Below are positions 1 to 10,034 of a stretch of 64,000 nucleotides of DNA, one piece after another. The notes under the pieces are model-generated. The model was given only the letters and a program-made list of their open reading frames with translations, searched no databases and had not been told where the DNA came from. This DNA is from CAVTQY01 sp963736975 (GTDB lineage Bacteria > Pseudomonadota > Alphaproteobacteria > Acetobacterales > Acetobacteraceae), in assembly GCA_963736975.1 (NCBI GenBank), contig CAVTQY010000002.1:1-64000 (forward strand), given 5' to 3'. How positions within the stretch are numbered: the stretch's first letter is position 1; each line of letters opens with the position of its first letter. Both the position numbers and the translations under genes were made by a program.

Positions 1-69
1 TGGCCGCCGGCGTTACGGTAGGCGGTGATGCCCGTCGGGCGGGCGTGGCTGCCGATAGTGACTTCCAAC
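1..69 (-). pseudogene. Possible tyrosine recombinase fragment at window edge
   Basis: The reverse strand reads through RPTGITAYRNAGG, which resembles the HTFRATGITAYLxxGG block around the second catalytic Arg of XerC/D-like integrases. The expected His is present just before it (SHARPTG), but the canonical RATG is RPTG. The C-terminal half would lie to the left of the window, and no convincing coding continues upstream beyond about position 70. It is probably the edge of an integrase gene or a remnant. The call rests on one short motif. Confidence 0.3.
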
Positions 70-890
70 CCGACTGCCGCGGTCCGTGTTCGACGATTTG
101 GCACATGTCCTCGGCTGCCGGCATCATCCCGGCGCACCACAGGCGAAGGCGTTCCCAAGATGCGGGAGCTCTGGCGTCCTTTGTGATAGGCTTTAAGCCC
201 TGATGCCGACGTACACGGCAGGTTTCACCAAATTCGCAGCCGAGAACCAGGGTTGTTTCCCGCTTGGCTGCGAGCTGTGGTATCCGCTACCGCTCCGGAA
301 ACCGTCCAGAATTGCAGTTTGAGCTTTCAGACGAACTCGCCGGAAGCACCCCCGGACTTGCGGACGTTATTCACTAGCTGGCTCACCGGCCAGCGCCGCA
401 GCGCATCTGCTTGTGCAGGACGAGGGAAGCGCCTGAATTGGGCCCCCTTTCCTCTCTCGCCCAGCCACACCAGTCAGCTCCTGCTCTTTCGTCTCATAAT
501 TACCAGCATCCGGTTGTGAACCTGTGAAATGATTGGCGTCAGTGGTGATGACCGCGAAGCTGCGGATCACCTCACGCCCTTCCCCTCGCCAGCCTTCAGA
601 TTCCTACCAGTCCCATCGGTTTCTCGTCCTGCCGGGCAACCGCGAACGGCGGCGTATCCTCCCCAACCAGAAGCTGGGCGATACCCCTGCACTGCACGCT
701 CAACCACGTGCGGCCAGCCGCTGCACTCGCCCACGCCTAGTACACGCCCTCATCCGTTAGGATGCGCGGGAACAGCCAATTTCTGCTGCCGCCATGCTCA
801 ACGGGCTCAGGCCGGTTCGGGTCATCGCGCGCGCGCGCCGATCTGCACAAGACATGTCTCACCTGCAATTTTCTTTATTCCACTGTTCCA
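70..890. other. No recognisable gene
   Basis: Short open frames exist on both strands, but none has a recognisable family, a convincing ribosome site or consistent coding character. The stretch sits just downstream of the 3' end of the minus-strand GHL6 gene and beside a possible integrase fragment, so it is most likely a scarred junction. Confidence 0.5.
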
Positions 891-2964
891 TCACGCCGCA
901 ACAGGTATGCGGATAACCTCGAATAGCTCAATCGGCGGCAGCTCAATCCGCAAATCGCCATTCGGTTCCTGCACCTTCGCGGTCGCGCCCGAGTGGAGCA
1001 ACTCGGGCCTGCCGGATGTGGCGGGACCCTTCAGCGTTAGCCGGCCGCCACGAATTGTCACGTGTGGACCGAACGATCTGCGCCGCGCACCCGACTGATT
1101 GATCAGATGCACCACCAGACCGCTCCCATCCTCCCCAACAAACACTTCCACCTGCTCCGGAAGCTCGGCAAACAGGCGCTGCCCGGCGAGCGGCCGCACC
1201 GCAGCCAGGAAATGGTCGCGAACTTCGCTCGAGCCGAACTCCCGGTACGCCCGCCCGATCGTCCAGGGATCTGGATAACCGTGCCGCCCGCCTCGCGCCG
1301 CACACGGCCGGGCTCGTCGCTCCCGGCATGGCCATAGCACTTCTCCGGCGGCCCGAACGGCGCCTGCGGCAGCATCCGGCCGATCTTCTCCAATCCCGGG
1401 CTTCCACACGAAACGAAAATAGCGCCCATAGACCGGTATCACGGGCGGAGCATATCGGTACGCCGCCATATCGGGTTGCTCACTCTCGGTCACAGACGCT
1501 CGACCACAGCTCCGCACCCGCATACGGCGAGCCGAACCGCATGCGCGCCGGGCGCGCCGCCAGCTCAACCTCGCCATCATCGGAGACGCCGCTCCCGCCA
1601 GTCAGCACCAGATTGCCGCCCTGGCGAACGAAACTGTCGAGCGCATCGGCCGCCTCCTGGCCGAGGGAGCCGAGATCGGGCAGGATGATCAGCGCATAGC
1701 GCCGCAGCGCATCCTGCTTTGCCATTTTGCCGAGGCGCTCCGCGGCCAGCACATCGAACGGCAGATGTTTTTCCTGCAGGCTCGAATAGAGGCCGCGGAA
1801 CTCCTCAACCGAGTTCGCATACCCATGGTCGCGCTCCGCAACGGGTCCGGCCGCACCAGGCCGGTGCTCGATGCAGGTATCAGTTTGGCATACAGCCCGC
1901 GATGCTCGCGATGGAACCTCGTGATCGAGCGCGCGAGCTCCAGATTCGCATACGGGATCGGCCGGGCGTCCCCATGATGTAGGTTGATGGGTTGCCGCCG
2001 CGGGCAATGCCCTGCAGAAGGACTGCGCAAAGTGCTCCGGCTGCTCGCCCGCCATGCGGTAAGGCATGTCGATGAACGATACCGAATTCACCATCAGCGA
2101 GATTTCCGGTTGCCCCGTCACGTGTGCGCTCACCGCCTCTGCCGTGCTGTGGTGCCAGGGCTCGCGGCCGAACGCGTTGTTGGCTTCGTGGTAAATGACC
2201 TGCGCCCCTTGACCCCGGACCAGAGCGGCGTCAGGACGGCGCGTCGCAATGTGGTTCGCGATCTTCGCCGTTAACCCCGCGACGACCTGGCTGGAGAATG
2301 TCAACCATTCCGGATACGTCGCTGAATCCGGGCCGTCCGGCAGCTCCTTGCCACCGCTGAACGCGGTGAAGCCGTCCCGACATTTCTGGCAATGGCACAC
2401 GCCATGATAGACACGGCTGTAATCGCGCTCGGAAAAGCCGAACCAATTGAAGAAGAATCCATCCACCGGATAGCGGTCGATGATCTCGTCCAGAACGTCG
2501 ATCGACCGATGCTGGTAGTAATCGGCGCACGGACATGCGCTGTACAGCGTGTTATAGATCTGCGGCTGCCCGGTCGGGGATACGAAGAGCCAATCCGGAT
2601 GCTGCTCGGCGATCCGCGACGATACTTTGGAAAAATCCAGCCGCGCCAGCACGCGGAGGCCACGGCGATGCGCCGCCGCTACGGCATCGGCAATGAGATC
2701 GCCGGAAGGCCGGTCGGCGAGGAACGGATTGCGCGTCTGAAACGGCAGATCGGTGGGATAGAAAGAGACGATGCCGCCGGTATTGATCAGCCATGTATCC
2801 GCGCCATGCGCCTCGATGAAATCCAGCGCCTTCTCCACATCCATAACCGCGTCGATTTCCTGAAGGTTGGTCTGGAACACCGAGAATGGCTGACGCCACC
2901 ACCCCTCCTGGCCGGGTGCCAATCCTGGGGCCTCGTTCGCGGTTGCCTCACTATTAAGCGCCAT
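891..2964 (-). pseudogene. GHL6-type glycoside hydrolase, frame-disrupted
   Basis: The start is ATG at 2964 with a GAGG about 10 nt upstream. The N-terminal ~300 residues resemble the hypothetical glycosyl hydrolase 6 family (beta-galactosidase-like TIM barrel): FIEAHGADTWLINTGG, VLARLDFSKVSSRI, DGFFFNWFGFSERDY and a Cys-rich CHCQKCRDGF. The reading frame changes near 2020 and returns near 1880, then changes again near 1490, 1400 and 1290. Coherent sequence continues in each frame (for example IPYANLELARSITRFHREHRGLY, then a trimerisation-like domain, then a beta-sandwich C-terminus ending IELFEVIRIPVAA). The product would be about 690 residues. It is the last gene of the ABC operon and probably acts on the oligosaccharide that the ABC system imports. 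The breaks may be real decay or assembly indels; the substrate is unknown. Confidence 0.7.
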
Positions 2965-3014
2965 TGAAAAACGACCTCTGTTCGTGGAAGTAGGAGGCTG
3001 CACAGCCGTTGGGT

Positions 3015-4330
3015 TCAGGCCTGTTTCAGCAGCGCATTGCCCTGATCGACAAAGGCTTGCGCCGCCTGCTTGACCGAGGATCGGCCGAAACCGACATCCT
3101 CGTTGGTCCGGCGCATCAGATCGGCGATCACCGGCTCCGCCAGCTGTGGCGGCGGCGCAGGCTCCGCCTTCGCGAGCGCCGCCTGACTGTATTTGAGGAT
3201 GCGTTGATCAACCCGTGCGAGGTCTTTCAGCGCCAGCACTGCCTCAAGCGCAGGTTTCGACGCTGGCGGGCCGCTGATCATGCCCAGTATCCGGGCCGAT
3301 TCGGGATCGGTTACGAACCAGTCGATCGCCTTGACAGCCGCTTCCTTGTGCTGGCTCTTGGAATAGACGCACAGCAGGCTCGTCGGCTGCGGGAAGTATC
3401 CCGGGCTGCCGCCGGGCTTGGCTGAGGGCGGTGTCGTGATCGACATCGTGTCCTTCGTGAGGGCCTGGTTCCCTCCCGCGAGGTCCTGCGAGTGCATCAT
3501 GCCGAACACCGCGGTGCCCCGACAAGTGGGCTGCTCGGCCATTCCGTCCCAGTGAATTGCGCCTGCAGGTCCGCAGGCACGGCGCCGCCGCTCTTGCGCA
3601 TGGCTTCCCAGTAGCCCAGCCATTGCGCGACATCGTCAACGCTGACCGCCAGTCGCTGCCCTCCGTAGAGATGCTTGCCCTGGCCGATCAAATACATCTC
3701 GAACGTCTCGAGCACCGCCGCGCCGTCTTCGCTTCCATAGAAGCGCTGGTCGGCGCGATGGATCTCCCCGCATAGCCGGGCGAAGTCGTCATAGCTCCAG
3801 GACGCGGGCGGCTCGCCCATCCCGAGCCGCTGAAGCGCAGACTGATTGTAGCCGAAGCCCTGGATGCCCACCGCGATCGGCACGCCGTAGAGCTTGCCGT
3901 CCCAGCGCCCGAGGCCGAGCACCTGGGGGTCGAACAGGTCGGCATGCAGGATCTGCGGCACGAATGTATCAAGCGGGCTCAGCGCACCACGTTCGGCGTA
4001 TTGCGGCAGATTCGCTTCAGCGAGATTGATCACGTCCGGCGCGCTCCCGCCGGCGACCATCGCAGCGATCTTGTCGGGCCATGACGCACTCGGCACCCCC
4101 TCGAACAAAACATGGATGTCGGGGTGGGTTGCGTTGAACTTCATCATCGCCTGGCGGCGAACCTTGAGCTTCTGCGCATTCCCGAAGATCCCGCAGCGCA
4201 CCGTCGTGGGCTCCGCCGCTTCGGTCTTCGCGCCCAAGCCGGCGAGACCCAAAACCGAGAATGCGCCGCCCAACAGAAATCGGCGGCCCATGCAGATCCT
4301 GGGTAAGTCATAAACAGAGAACTTTGCCAT
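3015..4330 (-). CDS. ABC sugar-type substrate-binding protein (one frame change)
   Basis: This is a family 1 extracellular solute-binding protein of the carbohydrate type. The ATG at 4330 follows AAGGA. A twin-arginine-like leader (GRRFLLGGAFSVLGLAGLGA) suggests Tat export. Typical landmarks are KFNATHPDIHVLFEGVP, GGSAPDVINLAEANLPQYAERGALSPLDTFV and DGKLYGVPIAVGIQGFGYNQ. The frame changes near 3540 and continues with GTAVFGMMHSQ, AVKAIDWFVTDPESARILGM and AQAFVDQGNALLKQA to the stop. The full product would be about 438 residues, normal for the family. It lies 29 nt downstream of the second permease and 50 nt upstream of the glycoside hydrolase. The frame change may be an assembly error. Confidence 0.88.
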
Positions 4331-4359
4331 GGCGTTTGTCCTTCTGGAGCTGCACCCCG

Positions 4360-5241
4360 TCATCCCTTGAGCCCTGTCGTGCTGATCCCTTCAACGAGCC
4401 GGCGCTGGAAGATCAGGAACACAATGAACGTCGGCACCAGGCTCACCACCGACATGGCCAGCAATTGCCCGTACGATCCGCCGGAGGAGTCAACGAAGCT
4501 GCGCAGTGCGACCGGCACCGTGAGCGTTTCCGGAGACGTCAGATAAATCAGCTGCGAGAAAAAATCATTGTACGTCCAGATGAACGTGAATATGACCGTC
4601 GTGATGACGGCCGGCCGCAGCAACGGGAAGATAACGTGGCGATACGTCCGGAACGGCCCGCATCCGTCAATCGCCGCGGCATCGTCGAGCTCACGCGGGA
4701 TTTTGCGGATGAACTGCACCATCAGGAAAATGAAAAACGCGTCCGTCGCAAGAAACTTAGGCACGATCAGCGGCAGGTACGTATTGATCCAGCCAAGCCG
4801 CGCGTAAAGCACATATTGCGGGATCAGCAGGGCGTGCCCGGGGAGCATCAGGGTCAGCAGCATGATGGCGAACAACACGCCGCTCAAGGGGAACCGGAGT
4901 CTCGCAAAAGCAAAAGCCGCCAGGGAACAGGCACAGACATTGCCGATCACCGCACCGAAGCAGATCACGAACGAGTTGAGAAAATAGCGGGAGAAGCTCA
5001 GATCGCCCGCCGACCAGCCCTCCAGGTAATTGGCGAAGTTCAGGCTGCCGGGCAGTGCCGTGGGATTGTTGAAAATCTCCTGGTCCGACTTGAAGGAGCT
5101 GAGCAGCATCCAGACGAGCGGATACACCATGATCAGCGCGCCCGCGGTCAGAACCGCATAAAGACCCAACCTGGCGCCGCTAATCCGGCCTGCACTGCCT
5201 CCCCCCGTGACGCCGCCACTCGTTCGCAACAGCACCATCAT
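4360..5241 (-). CDS. ABC carbohydrate permease, MalG/UgpE type
   Basis: This is an inner-membrane permease of the CUT1 family, about 293 residues with six predicted membrane segments. The ATG at 5241 shares one base with the TGA of the preceding permease (TGATG), so translation is probably coupled and I prefer it to longer in-frame starts. An N-terminal membrane segment follows ARLGLYAVLTAGALIMVYPLVWMLL. The cytoplasmic EAA-like loop is ELDDAAAIDGCGPFRTYRH, which contacts the ATPase. The C-terminal FQRRLVEGISTTGLKG is the usual ending of MalG homologues. No ATPase gene is present in this operon. Confidence 0.93.
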   Translation of the reverse strand: MMVLLRTSGGVTGGGSAGRISGARLGLYAVLTAGALIMVYPLVWMLLSSFKSDQEIFNNPTALPGSLNFANYLEGWSAGDLSFSRYFLNSFVICFGAVIGNVCACSLAAFAFARLRFPLSGVLFAIMLLTLMLPGHALLIPQYVLYARLGWINTYLPLIVPKFLATDAFFIFLMVQFIRKIPRELDDAAAIDGCGPFRTYRHVIFPLLRPAVITTVIFTFIWTYNDFFSQLIYLTSPETLTVPVALRSFVDSSGGSYGQLLAMSVVSLVPTFIVFLIFQRRLVEGISTTGLKG

Positions 5242-6194
5242 CAATCCCCGTAGAACACCCATCGGCGCGAGATGGCGAAGTTGAGGGCGGTGAAAGCTCC
5301 GATAACGACCAGAAGCACCCAAGCCATCGCCGATGCGTATCCCATGTGGAAGTTCGTGAACCCCTCCTGATAGAGATAGAGCGTGTAGAACAGCGTGGAA
5401 TCGGCCGGCCCCCCCTTGCCGCCGCTCACGATATAGGCGGAAGTGAAGGCCTGAAATGAATTGATGATGCCCAACACGAGGTTGAAAAAGATCACCGGCG
5501 TGATCATCGGCAGCGTTATGTGCCGGAACTGCGTCCACTGCCCCGCCCCGTCGATCCTGGCGGCCTCATAGAGCTCCTGCGGGACATGCTTGAGTCCCGC
5601 CAAAAAAATCACCATCGCCGAGCCGAACTGCCACACGTGCAGAAGAACCAGCGTATAGAGTGCGTAGCCTGGCGTCGAAATCCAGTCCCTTCCCTGAATC
5701 CCTAACAGGCTCAGCAACTCGTTGACGGGCCCGCTGTCGCCGAAGATTTGACGCCACATCACCGCCACCGCGACGCTCCCGCCGAGCAGCGACGGCATGT
5801 AGTAGAGCGTGCGGAACACCCCGAGCGCGACGACCCTCTTGTTCAGCAGCATCGCGATCAGAAGCGCGAACAGCAGATGCAGTGGAACGCCAAGAAGCAC
5901 GTATATGCAAGTGACCTTGAATGCCTGCAGATACCGCGGATCGCCGGTGAACAGCCGGACGTAATTGGCAAGCCCGGTCCAATGCGCCGTACCGACCAGA
6001 TCGAAATCAGTGAATGAGAGATAGAGTGACGACAGCAGCGGGCCCGCTGTCAGTATGAACAGGCCGCCGAACCAGGGAAGCAGAAACAAATAAGCCTCCC
6101 ACTGGACCTGGGCGCGCCGGGTTCGCTTCGCCGAACGCGACCTGGTCCAGCTGACCAGTCCTCCACGGCCGCCCGTGGCCTGCCCCGCAATCAT
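5241..6194 (-). CDS. ABC carbohydrate permease, MalF/UgpA type
   Basis: This is an inner-membrane permease of the CUT1 family, 317 residues. The membrane segments begin at YLFLLPWFGGLFILTAGPLL, and the EAA loop reads ELYEAARIDGAGQWTQFRHITLP. The C-terminus ends NFAISRRWVFYGD, as in many UgpA homologues. It is the first gene of the minus-strand operon and starts about 160 nt from the divergent GntR regulator gene. It should pair with the MalG-type permease immediately downstream. The operon needs a shared ATPase encoded elsewhere. Confidence 0.93.
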   Translation of the reverse strand: MIAGQATGGRGGLVSWTRSRSAKRTRRAQVQWEAYLFLLPWFGGLFILTAGPLLSSLYLSFTDFDLVGTAHWTGLANYVRLFTGDPRYLQAFKVTCIYVLLGVPLHLLFALLIAMLLNKRVVALGVFRTLYYMPSLLGGSVAVAVMWRQIFGDSGPVNELLSLLGIQGRDWISTPGYALYTLVLLHVWQFGSAMVIFLAGLKHVPQELYEAARIDGAGQWTQFRHITLPMITPVIFFNLVLGIINSFQAFTSAYIVSGGKGGPADSTLFYTLYLYQEGFTNFHMGYASAMAWVLLVVIGAFTALNFAISRRWVFYGD

Positions 6195-6288
6195 GCATTC
6201 TGCCCTGGCCGTTTGCTCGGCACCGGGGTCCCTCCATCCTCACCGCAATGGCCCATTGACGCCGAGCATCCCCAATTGTATCTAGTCT

Positions 6289-6307
6289 GTCAACATCGCA
6301 TGTTAAC
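6289..6307. promoter_or_regulatory. Candidate GntR operator between divergent operons
   Basis: The dyad GTCAACAT-CGC-ATGTTAAC has 8-bp arms with one mismatch and a 3-bp centre. It lies in the AT-rich 158-bp gap between the ABC operon and the FCD-GntR gene. It is bracketed by a wider inverted pair, ATTGTAT at 6275-6281 and ATACAAT at 6320-6326. FCD-type GntR proteins usually bind short dyads in such divergent gaps. That the neighbouring regulator binds here is inference. Confidence 0.5.
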
Positions 6308-6352
6308 CACAGAAATCATATACAATCGCCCGCGCCGCGGAGTGACACGGCC

Positions 6353-7075
6353 ATGTCCCATTCTGTTCCGCTTCTCGATCAGGCCGATGGATTCGCTATC
6401 CAGGAGCCCGAACGAACGGAGCCTGGTTACACCCGGGTGGCCGCCAAGGTTCGGGCGATGATCATCGCCGGAGAGGTGCAGCCCGGCACCTGGCTCAGGT
6501 TACAGGCGCTCGCCATGCGGTTCGGCGTCAGCGTGCAGCCGGTGCGCGAGGCGCTGCAGCTCCTCCAAGGCGAAGGCCTGCTCGAGCTCCACCCCAATCG
6601 CGGGGCGCAGGTCCGTGGCCTGGATCGGACTCGCCTGGTGCATGCCTACGAAATCCGCGCGGGCCTCCAGTCCATGATGGCCCGCCGGTTCGCCGAGGAG
6701 GCCTCAGGCCGCGAAATTCGGACCCTTGCACGCCTGCAGGAGGCCCATGATGCCGCGCTCGATTCGGGCGATCTGCCCATCATCCGGCGCGCGAACCGAG
6801 CCTTCCACGCCCTGATCGACGAACGCGGCGGCAATCAGGAGGCGGTGGCGCTGATCGAGCGCTACCGCGGCCTCTCCGCCTCGCTGCGTGAGCGCAGCGG
6901 TTATTCCCCCGCCCATTGGACGCGCGTCCGAGCGGAGCATCGCGCCCTGCTCGAGTCAATCCGCCGACATGATGGCCCGGCCGCCGGCGACGTCGGTGCG
7001 CGGCACGTCCTCAATACGCTCGACGAGGTACTGGCCTGGCTCGATGCGGGACGTCAGGATTTTAACAGGAGATAA
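6353..7075 (+). CDS. GntR-family transcriptional regulator, FCD subfamily
   Basis: This is a 240-residue DNA-binding regulator. Residues ~25-95 form the GntR winged helix (RVAAKVRAMIIAGEVQPGTWLRL, FGVSVQPVREALQLLQGEGLLELHPNRGAQV). Residues ~100-230 form the all-helical FCD ligand domain, with the usual acidic/His positions around EIRAGLQ, FHALIDERGG and EHRALLESIRRHD. It diverges from the ABC/glycoside hydrolase operon and is followed after 7 nt by an MFS transporter, so it probably controls both arms. The ligand is likely a sugar acid or a sugar breakdown product, by analogy with other FCD regulators. Confidence 0.9.
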   Translation: MSHSVPLLDQADGFAIQEPERTEPGYTRVAAKVRAMIIAGEVQPGTWLRLQALAMRFGVSVQPVREALQLLQGEGLLELHPNRGAQVRGLDRTRLVHAYEIRAGLQSMMARRFAEEASGREIRTLARLQEAHDAALDSGDLPIIRRANRAFHALIDERGGNQEAVALIERYRGLSASLRERSGYSPAHWTRVRAEHRALLESIRRHDGPAAGDVGARHVLNTLDEVLAWLDAGRQDFNRR

Positions 7076-7082
7076 ACCCGCC

Positions 7083-8461
7083 ATGAGTATGCAGCCGTTG
7101 CTGCGCGCTGACGAACCAGGAGAGACAATAAGCGGCGCGCGGTTCTCCGTTCGAAGCCGGCGCAAGCGCGCAGCCGTGGTCTGCATGCTGCTGATTGCCG
7201 CAATAATCAACTACATGGACCGGGCTTCGCTCGCGGTCGGCAATCCGCTGATCCGCCATGATCTCGGCTTGAATGTCGCCCAGATGGGCATCTTGCTGTC
7301 CGCCTTCTCATGGGTGTACGCGTTCGGCCAGTTGCCCGCCGGCATCTTGCTGGACCGTGTGGGTCCGCGCTTCCTGCTTGGCCCCGCAGTGTTCCTCTGG
7401 TCCGGCTTTCAAGCCCTGGCGGGGTTTGCCGGCGGTCTGGGGCCCTTCATCTGGGCCCGGCTCGGTCTCGGCATTTTCGAAGCGCCGAACGGGCCCGGCG
7501 GCGCCAAGGCGCTCTCCAACTGGTTTCATCGCCGCAATCGCGGCCTGCCAATCTCGCTGGTGTTTTCCGGCGGCGCGCTGGGCTCGCTGATCGCACCGCC
7601 GTTCCTGACCTGGCTAATGCTGGGCTGGGGCTGGCGCGCGATGTTCATCATCATGGGCATGCTCGGCGCAGCCTATTCGATCGTGTGGATGACGTTCTAC
7701 CGCGACCCGGAGCGCGCCAGCATTCCCGCCCAGGATGTTGCCGCCATCACCAGCGGCGATATCGGCCCGAAACATAAGGTGCGGCCGCGGGACTGGGGGC
7801 AGCTGTTCCGGTTCCGCACCACCTGGGGCCTGATCGGCGGCTTCTTCGGCCAGAGCTATCTCAACTGGCTCTTCCTCACCTGGCTGCCCGGCTACCTTGA
7901 GATCGCGCACCATATGTCGTTGCCGCGGGCCGGCATTCTGGCCGCCGTGCCGCAGCTCTTTGCCTATATCGGCGGGCTGATGGGCGGCTCGCTGTGCGAC
8001 ATGCTCGCCGTGCGCGGCGTGCCGCTGCTGCTGACCGCCGCCTCCCATCGATGATCGGCGTGCTGTGCATGGCCTTGTTCACCTTTCCGCTCGCCTTCGT
8101 CAGCGGTTCCGGCCTCGCCATTACGCTCATCTCGCTCGCCGTCTTCTTCGGCCAGATCGCCGGGGTTTCGGCCTGGGTGCTGGTGACGGCGGCTGCACCG
8201 CAGAGCTACATCGCCTCGTTGGGCGGTATGATGAATTGCGGCGGCTATATCGGTGCCGCTCTGGCGCCCGCCGTCACAGGCATTCTGTTGCAAAGGACAG
8301 GATCCTTCGCCCCCGGCCTGATCGTCGGAGCGATCGTCGCACTGCTGTCCGCCTGCAGCTACCTGTTCCTCACGCGCCAACCGATCCACGGCGTCGTAGA
8401 CGATGGGATCGCGCCTGCAGCCGGCGGCCGTGATGGTTTACGTCTTCAGACCATGGAGTGA
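7083..8461 (+). CDS. MFS transporter, anion:cation symporter type (one frame change)
   Basis: The ATG at 7083 follows AGGAGA. The protein resembles the ACS branch of the major facilitator superfamily (sugar-acid and aromatic-acid importers). It has the early INYMDRASLAVGNPLI block, the DRVGPRF loop and GIFEAPNGPGGAKALSNWF. The frame changes near 8045. The C-terminal half continues in another frame from MIGVLCMALFTFPLAF through GVSAWVLVTAAAPQSYIASLGGMMNCGGYIG to a stop at 8461, giving about 459 residues in all, normal for the family. It lies between the FCD regulator and a hydroxyacid dehydrogenase. The frame change could be real or an assembly error. Confidence 0.85.
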
Positions 8462-9454
8462 CTGGCGTGACCGAACGAGTCGTGATGGCCCATAAAGAGC
8501 TTCCGTTCGACGCCTCGCAGTGGGAGCGCTTTACCGCGGCCATCGCGCCGGATCGGCTGATCCTGGTATCGAGCGGCGACAAGCCGGGCATCGACCAGGC
8601 GTTGCAACAGGCAGAGATCGCCATCCTCACCGGCGACCTCGATCAACGCCACATCGACGCCCCCAAGCTGCGCTGGGTACATTGTGATCATGCCGGCCTT
8701 ACAAAATCGGCGCGTCCCGCCGTGTTCGAGAAAAACATGATTGTGACCGGCTCGGCCGGCCGCTCCGGCCCCGCGCTGGCCGAGCATGCGATGATGTTCA
8801 TGCTGATGCTCTGCTCGAATTATCCGGCGTTTTACGAGGCGCAGAAACAAAAGCGCTGGCGCGGCGTACCGGGAACCGAAAACCTTCGGGCCCTGTATGG
8901 CCGCACGATCGGCATTCTCGGCATGGGCCACACCGGTGTCGAGCTCGCGTCCCGTGCGAAGGCATTCGGCATGCGCGTGCTTGGCTATCGCCGCCGCGAT
9001 GCGCCGTTGCCCGCCGGCGTGGACCGCATGTACTGCACCGCCCGGGGCGAGACGATTTACCCGATCCTCGATCAATGCGACATCCTTGCGCTGGTGCTCA
9101 ACCTTTCCGACGCCACCCATCATCTGATTGGACGCGAGGAACTGGCGCGGATGAAGCCGAGCGCGATTATCGTCAATCTTGCACGCGGCGGCCTGATCGA
9201 CGAGGCGGCCCTGATTGACGCACTAGAGTCGCCGACTGGCCGGCGCCGGACTCGATGTAACCGAGACCGAGCCATTGCCCAGCTCGAGCCTGCTCTGGAC
9301 GACGCGGAACACATTGATCACGCCACATTTCACCCCTGCGATGGCCGACAAGTCGGAGCGTTCGCTGGAGGTGATCCTGGATAATCAGCGGCGTTATCGA
9401 GAGGGTCGGCCGATGCGCAATCAGATTACAAAGGAAGATCTCTACACCCGCTGA
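8458..9454 (+). CDS. D-isomer-specific 2-hydroxyacid dehydrogenase (one frame change)
   Basis: The GTG at 8458 overlaps the MFS stop (GTGA), suggesting translational coupling. The NAD-binding core is visible as TIGILGMGHTGVELASRAKAFGM with a basic YRRR after the second strand, suggesting NADP preference. The substrate Arg lies in VNLARGGLIDEAALIDALE. The frame changes near 9230. The last third continues as AGAGLDVTETEPLP, then LITPHFTPAMADKSE, which carries the catalytic His, and ends with EDLYTR at 9454. The full length is about 331 residues. It probably reduces or oxidises a 2-keto/2-hydroxy acid from the pathway fed by the neighbouring transporter. The substrate is not readable from sequence. 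Confidence 0.85.
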
Positions 9455-9485
9455 GAGCTTTCACGTCCATAAATGGGAGAACGAG

Positions 9486-9644
9486 ATGATGGCGACCGAA
9501 CGCCGCGCGTTCCTGCGCAATGCTGCCGTCGGCACGCTGGCGCTGCGCCCTTGTCCGGTTTTGGCGCGGGACCCGGCGATCACTCTTGTCACCGACGCGA
9601 CAGACGCCACATCCGGGCGGAGCATGCCCTGCACCGCGCGCTGA
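9486..9644 (+). pseudogene. Truncated Tat-exported protein (N-terminal fragment)
   Basis: Fifty-two codons start with MMATERRAFLRNAAVGTLAL, a twin-arginine signal (ERRAFL). After a short mature part (DPAITLVTDATDA) the frame ends and the sequence merges into a reversed Tn3-family transposase fragment. It is 31 nt downstream of the hydroxyacid dehydrogenase and was probably the next gene of the catabolic operon. The mature start resembles the N-terminus of some periplasmic glycosidases, but too little remains to name it. Confidence 0.5.
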
Positions 9645-9739
9645 TCGGCGGTTTGGACCCTGTGCACTTGGCCACGCTGGACGGATTGCTTTGCTGCCCC
9701 GGCCAGCGGCGGCGAGTTGTCCCGGGTCGCTTGGTTGCG

Positions 9740-9968
9740 CTAAGCGTCGGGGGCGCCCGCGGCTCGCAACCTCCAGGGCGCGGCCGGGATGGCGCAGGGC
9801 ACAAAAGAGAGGGCGTACCCGAACCGATTGGAACCGTTGCGCTTGGCCGCGACCAGGATCAGGTCACCGGGAGTCGAGCGTGCAGTGGCGCACGATGTCG
9901 CGCTCGCCCGCAGGCAGGGCAAACAGCGCCGCCCTTTGCTCGCCACCTAGCAGCCTGCGTCGCGCCAT
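9740..9968 (-). pseudogene. tnpA: Tn3-family transposase, 5' fragment
   Basis: The ATG at 9968 follows a perfect AAGGAGG. It reads MARRRLLGGEQRAALFALP, then ERDIVRHCTL, which matches the conserved N-terminus of Tn3-family TnpA. After a frame change near 9880 the family continues as GDLILVAAKRNGSNRFGYAL (the RRGxxNRLGFALQL block) and stops near 9740. About 75 of ~980 residues remain. It faces away from the threonine-aldolase gene at 10035 and abuts the truncated Tat protein gene. Confidence 0.72.
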
Positions 9969-10034
9969 CCTGACCTCCTTCAACAAGGGGCAAGACCCTA
10001 ACGATGCTCGGATCAAGTCAGGAGCAACAAGCCA

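Noticed and set aside
4261..5253. 330-residue open frame on the plus strand
   Set aside because: It lies exactly opposite the conserved ABC permease and has a composition rich in His/Gln/Arg typical of an antisense shadow.
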